Part shown: piece after piece, positions 1 to 12,750 of the stretch
Position numbering within the stretch: the first letter of the stretch is position 1
Layout: every line of letters begins with the position of its first letter
Assembly: GCF_045679555.1 (NCBI RefSeq)
Contig: NC_092087.1
Location: 22,592,925-22,656,924 of the forward strand
Length of the DNA stretch: 64,000 nt
Direction: 5' to 3'
From: Salvelinus alpinus
Lineage: Eukaryota; Chordata; Actinopteri; Salmoniformes; Salmonidae
Position numbers and translations under genes: made by a program
Notes under the pieces: generated by a model
What the model was told of the DNA's origin: nothing
The model's input: the letters and a program-made list of their open reading frames with translations, nothing else
The model's database searches: none

Positions 1-2085
1 TTTGGTTAGAGACTGTTAATTAGGATATGGCTCTCTTTCAGCAACTGTAAATGTAGTGTGTTGGTTGTGGATGAGCAGTTTGAGTTGGACATTGTGACGT
101 TAAGAGAGAGGCAGGTGAACACACTGAGTGATGGACAGGTACAACTGCATGCACCTGCTCAATGTCTCCACCTGTCACTCGCCTCCTGCAGCCACTGTTT
201 AAACACTGTGCGCAAATGTGTGAAAGAGAGAGTAGATTTGTTGGCCAACATTCATCTTATTTAACCTTGTTCCAGGTCTATATTTCCTTGTTTTGAGGGA
301 GTTAAGTCTCCTACTCTGTAGCCCAGACAGTGAGTCAGAGTCTGTGTAGCCAGGAGAGTCCAAGTTCCCATGGTTTTCTGAGTGATCAGGTCTGGTCACA
401 GAGCAGTGAGGGTGCGTGGGCTGTGGCAGAAGGTGAGGTAAACTGTTCCACTCAGCCTCTGTCAGCTGGAGAAGCTAGCCACACGCTTCTTAAACAGTCA
501 GGGAAATATTCACAGAGCTGGAGATAAGACTTCTGTTGCGAGTTTTAGTCTGTTTAGTGAATCACATGACACATGCTAACCACTGGGTCTGGGTAGTTGT
601 TAGAAAGAAGAGCGCTAGACATTTGGTCATACAGCTGTGTACTAACAAAGAGTCCTATATGGAGTGAGAGGTCTGGAAGGTGGATTTATGGTTCTGAGTC
701 ATTTGGTTGTTTCCATTGCACCTTTGACCTGGATGTTCTTGTACAGCAGGCCTTTTAAGTTCCATCTGCTTGGAATGAATTGAGAGCAGTTTTATGCTGT
801 ACATTTTTAACATGTTCTCAGGCGAGGGTGTCAGCTCTGCAAATAAAATCACACAGCATGGCAAGTTGAAGTGAGTAACGGTTTAAGTCGGATTATGCTC
901 TCTAGTTAGTCAAAACTTCTTAATACTACATTGGAATCACTCTTTCTGTTGTATGAATCATGTCTCTGTAGTTTAATCTGATCTTTGCCACAAAGTTTAT
1001 GTAGAACCATTTAAACACAAGCTACCATTTTAAATCCCACAATATCATAACCTTCACAACACTCAGAGGTACTGTATATATTTCAAAACATTTTGATAAA
1101 TGAAAACAGTACATGACACTACTCTTCCTTTGGGAGTGTAGAATGCCTGGTTCTGAAATCGGAGAACTTTTTCCTGCTGCGCGCTTCCTAGTGCCAGAAC
1201 ACTCACTGTAATTTACCAAAAGTGGCTGCTATTTATGCCATAAAGCATGTGTTTAACATTCCAGAGCCCCACTGTGTTTGTGTATTTCTCTCTCTCTCTC
1301 ACTCTCTCTCTGTCTCTTGGTTGTATATCTATTTATGTATATGTATGTGTGTTAGTGTGAAGTGTCCCTGCAGAGAAGCAGCCCTCTCTCTCTTCACAGG
1401 AGGATCATCTCTCCCCCTCAGAGACAGGCCGGCAGGAAATGGGAGTTTACATTGGCCTACTTCACCCAAAAAAAAGACAGGCTAGGAGCCGAGGGGCTAA
1501 AGTGCTAACCCTCACTGCTTACTGCCACTGCACCAAATCCCATCCCCCCCACTGCTCCCACCCACGCCCGCTCCCAGGCCCAGTCCCAGTCCCAGTCAGG
1601 GGGGAGAGAGAGAGCGGCCTTCAGTGCAGCAGCAGCCAGGGCTCACAGAGGGCTCAGGGCCTGGGATACAGGAAGGAGCTGTCAGCCTCCCATAAACACG
1701 ACTCATCCTGCACCGATGATACAGAAGGCCTGGGGGTAGCTCTCCCCGGCCACACCGCTGCCGACCCGCAGCTTTACACTGAGTGCTGCTGAGTTCTAAA
1801 CTTGTGGATTCCTACGGGGCTTTCCTTCAGGTGCCAGTCCCTGTCTGTGGTTCTCTACTCTGCATGTTTCCCAACATGGCAGTGCAGTATGCTGATTTCA
1901 GGGAGCAGTTACATTGTTTTTTCAATGTGTGCCATGCCAAGAAATATAAACTCAACAACAAAGTAAATTGTCAGGAGAAATGTTAAGTGCAACTAGGTTT
2001 ATGTTGATAGTCTTTGTAATAAATTGGGGTGTGTTTTACTTGCAATCTCCCCTTGAATAGCTAACTAAGCACCTCTCACCCCATG
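1..2085. other. No gene recognised
   Basis: Only short open frames without recognisable domains are present. A CT-rich low-complexity stretch lies near 1287-1318 and a GC-richer patch near 1500-1790. The longest frame (1439-1792, 117 codons) is proline/serine rich and looks like non-coding DNA. I see no RNA gene or named repeat here. Confidence 0.6.
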
Positions 2086-2254
2086 TACAGTACCAGTTAA
2101 AAGTAAGGACACACCTACTCATTCAAATGTTTTTATTTAGTTTTACTATTTTCTACATTGTAGAATAATAGTGAAGACATCAAAACTATGAAATAACACA
2201 TATGGAATCATGTAGTAAACCAAAAAGTGTTAAACAAATCAAAATAGATTTTAG

Positions 2255-3440
2255 ATTTTAGATTCTTCAAAGTAGCCACCCTTTGCCTTGATGACAGCTT
2301 TGCACACTCTTGGCATTCTCTCAACCAGCTTCATGAGGAATACTTTTCCTACAGTCTGCTGAGCATTTGTAGGCTGCTTTTCCTTCACCCTGCGGTCCAA
2401 CTCATCCCAAATCATCTCAATTGGGTTGAGATCAGGTGATTGTGGAGGCCAGGTCATCTGATGCAGCACTCCATCACTCTCCTTGGTCAAATAGCCCTTA
2501 CACAGCCTTGAGGTGTGTTTTGGGTCATTGTCCTGTTGAAAAACAAATGATACTCCCACTAAGCGCAAACCAGATGGGATGGCGTATTGCTGCAAAAATG
2601 CTGTGGTAGACATGCTCGTGTGCCTTGAATTCTAAATAAATCACAGACAGTGTCAACAGTAAAGCACACCCACACCATGAAACCTCCTCCTCCATGCTTC
2701 ACAGTTGAAACCACAAATGCAGAGATCATCCGTTCATCTACTCTGCGTCTCACAAAGACACAGTGGTTGGAACCAAAAATCTCAAATTTGGACTCATCAG
2801 ACCAAAGGACAGATTTCCACTGGTCTAATGTCCATTGCTTGTGTTTTTTGGCCCAAGCAAGTTTCTTATTATTATTGTGGTCCTTTAGTAGTGCTTTCTT
2901 TGTAGAAATTTGACCGTGAAGGCCTGATTCACACAGTCTCCTCTGAACAGTTGATGTTGAGATGTGACTGTTACTTGAACACTGTGAAGCATTTATTTGG
3001 GCTGCAATCTGAGGTGCAGGTAACTCTAATGAAATAATCCTCTGCAGCAGAGGTATTGAATTTTGTATTTAACCCTTATTTTAGCAGAGGTAACTCTGTG
3101 TCTTCCGTTCCTGTGGCGGTTCTCGTGAGTGCCAGTTTCATCATAGCTGTTATGTATGGTACGAAGTGCTGTTCGTCGTACTGTACGTTGTTATGGTTTA
3201 AGACAGTGTGCTGCTTTACAGATGAATGGGTTGTCAGAATGATTGGCACAGGTCCTTAAAATGAGAGAGGGATGTGCAATGTGAAACTGTGCAGATGTGC
3301 GTTCTTTGACAGCGCTTGATGGTTTTGCGACTGCTAAGTTCTTGAAATTTTACGCATCGACTGAACTTCATGTATTAAAGTAATGATGGACTGTCATTTC
3401 TCTTTGATTATTTGAGCTGTTCTTGCCATGATATGGACTT
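2255..3440 (-). pseudogene. Tc1-like transposase remnant
   Basis: Minus-strand frames at 2251-2613 and 2559-2753 encode the C-terminal half of a Tc1/mariner DD34E transposase: the '[18 protein letters not shown]' block with the second catalytic Asp, then '[19 protein letters not shown]' with the catalytic Glu. The N-terminal DNA-binding part continues at 2760-3440 but is broken by frameshifts and by a roughly 160-bp insertion. The gene is dead. Confidence 0.8.
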
Positions 3441-3493
3441 GGTATTTCACTGAATAGTGCTATCTTCTGTATACCACCCATACTTGTCACAAT

Positions 3494-4686
3494 GCCCATA
3501 CTTGTCACAAATCCCATGCTCTTACAATGGAACATATAGGGAAATAGTTCAATCTAGCTCCCAGTATGCAATTCCTAAGACTTCCACTGGGTGTCAGTAG
3601 TCTTTGTTTAAGGTTTCATGCTTGTTTCTTCCAAAACGAGTAAGAATAATGAGTTTTAGTACAAGGACATCTGCTTGGAAATTCATGTGTGCGCAGGCCA
3701 TGAAGACAATGCGCACCTGCTAATATCGGTTTCCTATTGAACATACTTCTTTCAGTATGAAATATTATAGTTTAGTTATATTTTAGGGTATCTGAGGATT
3801 AAATAGAAACATATTTAGACCTTTTGAAACAAAGTTTAGGGGTAGATTTTCGGATTCCTATCTTGGCATGTTGAACGAGTGGATTACTCAAATCAATGGC
3901 GCCAACTAAACAGACTTTTTGGGATATAAAGAAGGATTTTATCTAACAAAACGACACTACGTGTTATAGCTGGGACCCTTTGGATGACAAATCAGAGGAA
4001 GATTTTCAAAAAGTAAGTGAATATTTAATCGCTATTTGTGAATTTATGAAACCTGTGCCGGTGGAAAAATATTTTGATGTTGTCACGCCCTGACCGTAGA
4101 GATCCTTTTTATGTCTCTATTTTGGTTGGTCAGGGCGTGAGTTTGGGTGGGCATTCTATGTCTGGTGTTCTATGTTGTCCTTGTTTTGTATTTCTGTGTG
4201 TTTGGCCTGGTATGGTTCTCAATCAGAGGTAGCTGTCTATCGTTGTCTCTGATTGAGAATCATACTTAGGTAGCCTGTTCCCACCTGTGTTTGTGGGTAG
4301 TTGTTTCCTGTTTAGTGTTTGTTTCACCTTTCAGGACTGTTCGTTTGTCGTGTTTGTTGTTTTGTCAAGTGTTGCGTATTTTATTAAATAATATGAACAC
4401 TTACCACGCTGCACCTTGGTCCTCTTCTCCTTCTCCCGATGACGTGCGTTACAGATGTTGGGCGCCGTCCTCAAACAATCGCATGGCATGATTACGCTGT
4501 AAAGCCTACTGTAAATCAGACAGTGCAGTTAGATTAACAAGAATTTAAGCTTTCAACTGATATAAGACACCTGTATGTACCTAAATGTTTAAAATCCATA
4601 ATTTTTATGATTATTTATTTGAATTGTGCACCCTCCAGTTTCACCGGAAGTTGTCCCACTAGCGAGACGCCTAACCTTCAAGACTC
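3494..4686. repeat. Unclassified salmonid dispersed repeat inside Tc1
   Basis: This block interrupts the Tc1 element and resumes after an LTR-like insertion at 4083-4453. No open frame or clear terminal repeat was identified, so it is probably non-autonomous. Assignment as a dispersed family is from memory of similar salmonid sequence. Confidence 0.5.
4083..4453 (+). mobile_element. LTR-like unit (possible solo LTR), fossil
   Basis: A unit of about 370 bp starting 'tgtcacgccctgacc' and ending 'gcgttaca' is flanked by the direct repeat 'gatgttg' (4076-4082 and 4454-4460), which fits a target-site duplication. The TG...CA-type ends and a late 'attaaa' polyadenylation-like signal suggest a solo LTR of a salmonid family. 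No internal coding region is present. It is the innermost of three nested insertions, so it is younger than its hosts. Confidence 0.5.
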
Positions 4687-4980
4687 ACCTGTTAATTGAA
4701 ATGCATTCCAGGTGACTACCTCATGAAGCTGGTTGAGAGAATGCCAAGAGTGTGCAAATCTGTCATCAAGGCAAAGGGTGGCTACTTTGAATAATCTCAA
4801 ATATAAAATATATTTAGATTTGTTTAACTTTTTTTTTTGGTTACTACATGATTCTATTTGTGTTATTTCATAGTTTTGATGTCTTCACTATTATTCTATA
4901 ATGTAGAAAATAGTAAATAGTAAAAATAAAGAAAAACCCTGGAATGAGTAGGTGTGTCCAAACTTTTGCGTGGTAGTGTA

Positions 4981-5760
4981 TACTCGCCAACCCTCCTATC
5001 GTACAGAAAATAATGGTCTCCTCTTTGTATGTTGCCTGTGAAGAGGAAGCTCACACCAACAAACTCACCTATACTGCTAATTCTCTGTCTGCAAATAGGC
5101 CATGGACAACTGCATCTGGTAAATAAAGAACCCAACAACAGTAACACCACAAGTATGTCTAATGATGGATTTCATCAGGGTTTGGAGTCTGCCTGAGGAC
5201 AGGATTGGAGAGGTGGTCGAGTTGTTGGGGTGAATAGAGTGCATATTAAACAGTAATGAATCACACACTCAGTCACAGGGTCGCCGGGAATGAATGTGCT
5301 CTCTGTTGGTTTTCCTGGAGCCTGGAGTTTACTAACTGATGACGCAGGCTGCACTTGATCAGAGACATGTGTTGCTGAGGACTCGGTGCCAGTGAGAAGC
5401 AAGGAGAGGGGGAGAGGTGGAAGGACGGATCTCCCTCTCTCCTTCTATCCCTCCTGGGCATTGCCTCACACTGGGGATTGGGGAGGAGGGGTGTCCCGTC
5501 CCACTCTGGGAAAAATAAACCCAGCCTTTATGCCAGGACAGGAAACAAGGGATCTTGACCTAACTCCACCAATTCCTTACAGTGGAGGCCTTTAGTGCAC
5601 AACACATCAGCTGTCTGTGACCACACAAAAAACCTTTCCATGTCAAACCTTCATATCATTACTGCTAACTGCTACACACAGCCTACATCATTGTCACATC
5701 ATAGCCAACTAGAACTACTAGAATTAACGCATTAGTAAACCCGCTACAATCATGAAGTAC
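4981..5760. other. No gene recognised
   Basis: Several overlapping short frames on both strands (about 60-85 codons) have no domain signature or splice context. Nothing is assigned here. Confidence 0.5.
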
Positions 5761-5892
5761 AGTGTACAGTCGGCAGCAAGCAGTTTAGCAGTTACACTGG
5801 TGGGCCCCGATGACAATAAATTAATAAAACCAAAGGCTTACCTTGACTTGGAAGACTTCCAGTGTTGGATAGCCATAGCCATAGCCAGCTAC

Positions 5893-6275
5893 CTAACATA
5901 ACATCTGTAAATAGCCCACCCAATCTACCTACCTCATCCCCATATTGTTTTTATTTACTTTTCTGCTCTTTTGCACACCAGTATCTCTACTTGCACGTCA
6001 TCATCTGCTCATTTATCACTCCAGTGTTAATCTGCTAAATTGTAATTACTTCGCTACTATGGCCTATTTATTGCCTACCTCCTCACACCATTTGCACACA
6101 CTGTATATAGACTTTCTTTTTTTCTATTGTGTTATTGACTGTACGCTTGTTTATTCCATGTGTAACTCTGTGTTGTTGTTTGTGTCGCACTGCTTTGCTT
6201 TATCTTGGCCAGGTCGCAGTTGTAAATGAGAACTTGTTCTCAACTGGCTTACCTGGTTAAATAAAGGTGATTTTT
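5893..6275 (+). mobile_element. LINE 3' end fragment
   Basis: The segment resembles the 3' untranslated part of an abundant salmonid LINE. It ends in 'acctggttaaataaaggtg', the tail type shared with salmonid SINEs. The 5' part is absent, as expected for 5'-truncated retroposition. Confidence 0.6.
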
Positions 6276-6704
6276 TTATTTTATAAATAGCATCTCTCTC
6301 TGTTTGAGCCGGGTGTTTGAGTAGGCTAAACTAGCTAGTTGCATTTGCTAGCTAAGTGAAAGTGAAAGTTAAAAAATTAAACCACATATAGCTCTCTCTC
6401 TCTCTTGCTTCTCCTTAATTTTGGAAGAAATTAATATGTTAAAAACTGTTAAGTTATTGTCTTTCTCTTTGAGTACACTAGTTAAATAAATGTTAAATAA
6501 AATAAACACTACTCACCACATTTTATGCACTGCACTGCAGTGCTAGCTAGTTGTAGCTTATGATTTCAGCACTAGATTCATTATCTGATACTTTGATTGG
6601 GTGGGGAACATGTCAGTTCATGCTGCAAGAGCTCTGATAGGTTGCTGGATGTCTTCCAGAAATTGTCATAGTTGCTGTGTAAGTCTATGGAAGGGGGTGA
6701 GAAG

Positions 6705-8117
6705 TAGAGGTCGACCGATTTATTATTTTTCAACGCCGATACCGATACCGGTTATTGGAGGACCAAAAAAAGGCGATACCGATTAATCTGACAATTTTTA
6801 TTTTTTATTTTATATTTATATATATTTGTAATAATGACAATTACAACAATACTGAATGAACAACGAACACTTTTATTTTAACTTAATAATACATCAAATC
6901 TATTTAGTCTCAAATAAATAATGAAACATGCTCAATTTGGTTTAAATAATGCAAAAACACAGTGTTGGAGAAGAAAGTAAATGTGCAATATGTGCCATGT
7001 TAAAAAAGCTCAAGTTTAAGTACCTTGCTCAGAACATGAGAACATATAAAAGCTGGTGGTTCAATATTCCCAGTTAAGAAATTTTAGGTTGTAGTTATTA
7101 TAGGAATTATGACGCGTCAACTATTTCTCTCTATACCATTAGTATTTCATATAACTTTGACTATTAGATATTCTAATAGGCACTTTAGTATTGCCAGCCT
7201 AATCTCAGGAGTTGATAGGCTTGAAGTCATAAACAGCGCTGTGAAGCAAGCATTTCTAAGAGCTGCTGGCAAACGCTCAGTCAGACTGCTCTATCAAATC
7301 ATAGACTTAATTATAATATAATAAACACAGAAATGCAAGCAGTTGGCCATTAATATGGTCAAATCTGGAAACTATCATTTCGAAAACAAAACGTTTATTC
7401 TTTCAGTGAAATGCGGAACCGTTCCGTATTTTATGAAACGGGCGGCAACCCCAAGTCTAAATATTGAGGTTACATTGCACAACCTTCAATGTTATGTCAT
7501 AATCATGTAAAGTTCTGGCAAATTAGTTCGCAATGAGCCAGGCGGCCCAAACTGTTGCATATACCTTGACTCTGCATGCAATGAACGCAAGAGAAGTGAC
7601 ACAATTTCCCTAGTTAATATTGCCTGCTAACATTAATTTCTTTTAACTAAATATGCAGGTTTAAAAAAGTATACTTCTGTGTATTGATTTTAAGAAAGGC
7701 ATTGATGTTCATGGTTAGGTACATTCGTGCAATGATTACGCTTTTTACGTGAATGAGCATAAATCATCTCTCCTTTGGTGAAGTAGGCTGTGATTCGATG
7801 ATAAATTAACAGGCATTGATTATATGCAACGCAGGACAAGCTAGTTAACCTAGTAATAGTAGCATAATCACTAGTAATAACTAGTGATTATGTGAAGATT
7901 GATTGTTTTGTAGAAGATAAGTTTAATGCTAGCTAGCAACTTACCTTGGCTCCTTGCTGCACTAGTGTAACAGGTGGTCAGCCTGCCACTCAGTTTCTTC
8001 GTGGAATGCAATGTAATCGGCCATAATCGGCGTCCAAAAATGCTGATTACCGATTGTTAGGAAAACTTGAAATCGGCCCTAATTAATCGGCCATGCCGAT
8101 TATTCGGTCGACCTTTA
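6705..8117. mobile_element. hAT-like non-autonomous transposon
   Basis: The ends are inverted repeats: 'tagaggtcgaccgatt' on the left and its complement with one change on the right. They are flanked by 8-bp direct repeats 'gtgagaag' (6697-6704) and 'gtgagaac' (8118-8125). An 8-bp target duplication is the hAT signature. The 1.4-kb interior is AT rich and has no transposase frame, so it needs enzyme from elsewhere. Confidence 0.75.
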
Positions 8118-8605
8118 GTGAGAACCATGAACCTCTTAGGTTTTGTATTGAAGTCTATGTACCCAGAGGAGAACAGAAGCTACCTATCCTCCTGCTACAC
8201 CATGGTGCTACCCTACAGAGTGCTGCTGAGACTACTGTAGATCTTAATTTCAAAACAGTGTTTAATCAATTATTTTGTGATATGAACATATTTAATATAG
8301 TTTTATCTAAAAATGATAACTTTTTTAACGTTTCACTATTAATATTTTATGAAATTCACTGAGGAGGATGGTCCTCCCCTTCCTCCTCAGCCTCCACTGG
8401 GGAGATTCACATCCACTACAAAGACAGTATTGTTCTAACCAATGTTATTGATATAAAGTTTACATTGGTGATCTAAGGATGAAGTAATTCCACATGCAAG
8501 GAACTGAAATTATTGTTTTTTTAATCTCATGTAGCTTTCCATTCTTTACCTGATGCAATTGAATCAAAACTCTTCCTCCAGCTTTGAGGTCTCAAAGAAC
8601 CTGCT

Positions 8606-8895
8606 GAAAACCTATTGTAACGAACCTTGCCTAGGTAGGCCTAGGTGGATTGTTACGACCCTTATTTGAGCAGTGGTTAGCAGGTCTGCCTATGGGCTGG
8701 GATACCTGAGTTTGAGACTTACAAGGGGCATTACACTGTTGCCATTCTCAAAAATTGCTGCAGTGGGATGGTGCCTTGGGGGACATAGGAGAGGTGTGCA
8801 TGCCTGAGGGAGTTGGTGAAGTGTGGGGACACGCTCTCCCTAACGGAGGGGATAGTGAAATGAACCTTGCATAGGTAGGCCTGTTATGACCCCCC
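8606..8895. repeat. Direct repeats about 240 bp apart
   Basis: A motif 'gaaccttgc(c/a)taggtaggcct' followed by 'tgtta(c/t)gaccc' occurs at about 8620-8660 and again at 8863-8890. The interval has a weakly tRNA-like stretch ('ttagcaggtctgcctatggg'). The pair may bound an unrecognised small element. Confidence 0.35.
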
Positions 8896-8983
8896 CTCCT
8901 CTGGTATTGGCACGTGTGCTCTAGCCAACAGCGCTCTGTGCAGATAGTATCTGAGTGCAGGTATATACATCAGCAACCTACAT

Positions 8984-9164
8984 CAGGGGTCTTCAACCCT
9001 GTTCCTGGAGAGCTACCCTCCTGTAGGTTTTTGCTCCAACCCCAGTTGTAACTAACCTGGCTCAGCTTATCAACCAGCTAATTATTAGAATCAGGTGTGC
9101 TAGATTAAGGTTGAAGTGAAAACCTACAGGATGGTAGCTCTCCAGGAACAGGGTTGGAGAGCCA
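8984..9164. mobile_element. MITE with long inverted ends
   Basis: This element is nearly palindromic: the left end reads 'caaccctgttcctggagagc' and the right end gives its complement ('gctctccaggaacagggttg'). It is a common fish MITE, probably hAT-derived. No convincing 8-bp target duplication remains. Confidence 0.65.
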
Positions 9165-9760
9165 TGTCCTTCATGATGAGATTATTATGGAGAAAAGAGC
9201 AAGATTCTTTTATTTGTCAAACGGTAGCCAGCCAAGCGTTGATGATCATGTCACCAGAATAAGACCCTCGATATTTATTGGAAAGGAGCATCAAGGTCAT
9301 CATCACCTTGCAATTTCACAACCCTGTGAAGTTAATCATAATTGATGTTATCTGTAGGCTAATAAACTGCATGCTTTCCCAACGAGTCATGGGAGGATCA
9401 CACAACATGTCAATGCGTGACTCCAAGTTTACTTCAATATGATGGTTATTATATCAATATTCGAGCATAAAAGCATTTCCACCGTCATTTCTCTCAAAAT
9501 TCATTTTACCGACACAAAAAGATTCCACATTGTATAGCATGTATTGTTTTGTCGTCATTTTGAAAGTTTACGGGGGGAAAAATCTGTTTCCATCAGGCCT
9601 GTCATGACATTTTTTTATCCGACATGTACTTTAAGCATAAAAAGGTTGGATGGAAACCTGGTTACTGTTGCCATTTGCAGAAATAGCTACATTATTTAAA
9701 GCAGCCAGGCAAGACTCGGCTCTACTCTACAGGCCTACTCTACAATCTGGTATCAGCAAT
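9165..9760. other. No gene recognised
   Basis: There are no long frames, splice context or recognised repeats in this AT-rich stretch. Confidence 0.5.
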
Positions 9761-10099
9761 TTAAAGCTGCAATATGTCACTTTTTGGATGAACTGAGTTA
9801 TAGATCTGTCATTCTCATTGAAAGCAAGTCTAAGAAGCGGTAGATCTGTTCTATGTGCACTATTTTTATGCTTCCTGTGCTTAAGTTTTGTTTTTGCTAC
9901 TTTCGGTTTTCTACAGCTTCAAACAGCTAAAAAGACAATATTTTTGGTTATGGAAAATATATTTCACAGCGGTTTAGATGGTACAATGATTCTCTACACT
10001 ATACTCGGTTGTTTTGTCACATAAAATGACATTAGGCAAACTATTAGAATTTTAGCAACCAGGAAATGGCGGAGCAATTTCTGCATAGTGCATCTTTAA
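9761..10099. mobile_element. MITE-like repeat with TTAAAG ends
   Basis: The left end 'ttaaagctgcaatatg' and the complement of the right end ('ttaaagatgcactatg') form an imperfect terminal inverted repeat. The interior matches a widespread fish repeat from memory. A 68-codon frame inside is incidental. Confidence 0.55.
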
Positions 10100-10814
10100 C
10101 TTTTGTGGCTAATCCACCTGCGTGTATTTTCCCAGAGAAGGTGAAAGGGGATGTTGAACAGTTGCTGGAGGCAACGTGAGAGTATTGTGAAATAGAGCAA
10201 TGTCAATTTGTGTCTTCTTGTCAGGGCTTGTCAGCTTGAACATAACCAACTAGAGACAGTGTGTTGAGAAATATACTGTTTTGGTACATTATTACTGGCT
10301 CACATGAAGCATTCATTTTGACTTGATGACGACCATTGGTGCAAGTGACATCTTGCTTAAACAAGGATTGCTGTATGTTGGAGAGTACAAAATGTGTCGA
10401 TACAATTTAAAACTTCATTAATAGAGTGTGATAGTTTCACGTAGGAAGCTGTCCATCGTATTGGTCTACCACTGCCTCTCTCCCATGAACAGCCCCAAAG
10501 GTGCATGACGTTCTGGCTCAGATCCAGACCCCACCCCAGTATGACACACACAGAGAGATGTGTTCTGTGGGAACATGTGCACAGTCTGTCACTGTCACTG
10601 TTCCAGTTAACTGTAAGGTGCTGGAGCACCTCCTCCCAAATGGAGAATCAGAAGGGATCAAAGAAAGTTAAGAGTCTGGCAACAGCTGAAACGGCTGGAG
10701 GGTTGGAACAGATGCATAAAATAAAAATACTTTTACAGACAGGCAAACAAACACAAACACTGACCATCAACAGCTGTCATATTGCATCACAACCCTGCTG
10801 AAAAAAATAACTGG
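10100..10814. other. No gene recognised
   Basis: Short frames of 90-98 codons lie on opposite strands at about 10357-10801 without domain features. Nothing is assigned. Confidence 0.5.
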
Positions 10815-11150
10815 TTTATGCTGGTCAAGCAGGTCTGACCAGCTGGTCAAGCTGGTGATGCTGGTGAGCAGCTCATGCTGGTATGCTGGTGATGCTGGTA
10901 TGCTGGTGACCACCTTATACTGGTATGCTGGTTATGCTGGAATGCTGGTGACCAGCTCATGCTGGTATGCTGGTAGGCTGGTGACCAGTTTATGCTGGTA
11001 TGCCGGTGACCAATTTATGCCGGTATGCTGGTGACCAGTTTATACTAGTATGCTGGTGATGCTGTATGCTGGTGATGCTGGTATGTTGGTGATGCTGGTG
11101 ATGCTGGTATGCTGGTCTATGCTGGTCCAGCATGGTATAGCTGGTCTGGC
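10815..11150. repeat. TGCTGG minisatellite
   Basis: This is a degenerate tandem array built from 'tatgctggtgaccagtt', 'gatgctggtatgctgg' and related units. Related motifs recur at 12680-12735 and 13180-13200, so the array was once longer. Confidence 0.85.
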
Positions 11151-11554
11151 AAAACCACACCCATCATTATCATATATTCCAAGCATGCGCGATTGCGGTT
11201 AGATTTTTAGAATTGTTTGTTTCAATATCTTTTTAGTTTGTTGTGTTTTTGCATGTGCATTGATTGATTATGCTACACAAAGATAAATAACATACACCTT
11301 TCTAAACTAATCCAATCTGTTAATTGGACTTATTGCACCCTTTACGGAAATTATTGTTTGAGTTTAAATGGTTGAGGTAGTCTCATTCATTTATAATTCT
11401 AACCCTGGAATTCATTCTGAATGCAGATTGTTGGTGAACAAAAGTTCAAATTGTTGGATATCCCCACTCTTGCTGGATTTCAATAGGAATTAACCATTAC
11501 TTTGCAAGCCAGCATAATGTGACTTGCAGGCCTGATGTGGCCACTGTATTAACA

Positions 11555-12615
11555 CCTTTCTGAACCACCCATCCCGGATCCGGGATAATTGTCATCAGCA
11601 ACGCTGAATAGCATAGCGTAGCATAGCGCCACAGGTAAATAATATTACTAGAAAATATTCATAGTCATGAAATCACAAGTGCAATATTGCAAAATACAGC
11701 TTAGCCTTTTATTAATCCACCTGTCATCTCAGATTTTGAAATTATGCTTTACAGCGAAAGCAATACAAGCGTTTGTGTAAGTTTATCGATCTCTCAACAA
11801 AACAATAAGTACACTTAGCATCAGGTAACTTGGTCACGAAAATCAGAAAAGCAATCAAATTAATCGTTTACCTTTGATGATCTTCGGAGGTTTTCACTCA
11901 CGAGACTCCCAGTTAGACAACAAATGTTCCTTTTGTTCCATAAAGATATTTTTTATATCCAAATACCTCCGTTAGTTTGGTGCGTTATGCCCAGGAATCC
12001 ACCGGAAAGAGCGGTCACGACAACGCAGACAAAAATTCCAAATTATATCCATACTGTCCACAGAAACATGTCAAACGTTTTTTATAATCCATCCTCATGG
12101 TGTTTTTCAAATATCTATTCGATAATATATAAACCGGGACAGTTGGCTTTTCACTAGGACCGGGAGTAACAATGGCTGCCTTTCTCTTTTACGCCCAACT
12201 CACTCTGAGAGCCCCCACCTATCCACTTACGCAATGTGGTCGTTCACGCTCATTCTTCAAAATAAAAGCCTGAAACTATGTCTAAAGGCTGTTGACACCT
12301 TAGGGAAGCCATAGAAAAAGGAGTCTGGTTGATATCCCTTTAAATGGACAATAGGGATGCATAGGAACAGAGAGGTTTCAAAAACAGGGGCACTTTCTGA
12401 TTGGATTTTCCTCAGGTTTTAGCCTGCAATATCAGTTCTGTTTAACTCACAGACAAAATTTTGACAGTTTTGGAAACTTCAGAGTGTTTTCTATCCTAAT
12501 CTGACACTTATATGCATATTCTAGTTTCGGGGGCTGGGAAATAGGCAGTTTCAAATGGGTACGTTTTTTAGCCAAAAACGAAAATACTGCCACCTAGCCT
12601 ATAAGGCAAAAACTA
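11555..12615. repeat. Salmonid dispersed repeat, class unknown
   Basis: A unit of about 1 kb runs from 'cccatcccggatccgggat' to 'aatactgccacctagcc'. I recognise it as a high-copy salmonid sequence but see no transposase and no clear terminal repeat. The 77-codon frame at 11924-12157 has no features. Confidence 0.5.
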
Positions 12616-12750
12616 GGCCTTCAAAGTAAGGCCTTGTGACACGGTACATGTAATGTACTATCTCAAATAATTAAGAACTTTGTTGCTGGTTTTGCTGGTG
12701 ACCAGTGTCCAACACACACGCTGGCATTCTGGTCAACAGTGTCCAAAGCC

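Larger units (their letters stand above)
2088..4978 (-). mobile_element. Tc1-like transposon split by nested insertions
   Basis: Both ends carry the long terminal inverted repeat of the common salmonid Tc1 family with the 'cagtaccagt' start, and each end is next to TA (2086-2087 and 4979-4980). The transposase reads on the minus strand from the right end. About 160 bp of foreign DNA interrupts the element near 3150-3310, and a larger repeat of about 1.2 kb fills 3494-4686; sequence on either side of that insertion is contiguous in the family (the motif 'cttgtcacaa' before it, 'acctgttaattg' after it). The larger insert carries a further LTR-like insertion. Without the inserts the element would be about 1.5 kb. 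Confidence 0.85.
5765..8397. repeat. Salmonid dispersed repeat hosting two insertions
   Basis: Sequence around 5765-5890, 6280-6704 and 8118-8397 belongs to one repeat that ends 'cctcctcagcctccactg'. It is interrupted by a LINE 3' tail (about 5893-6275) and by a hAT-like element (6705-8117). No transposase frame was found, and the class is uncertain. Confidence 0.5.
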
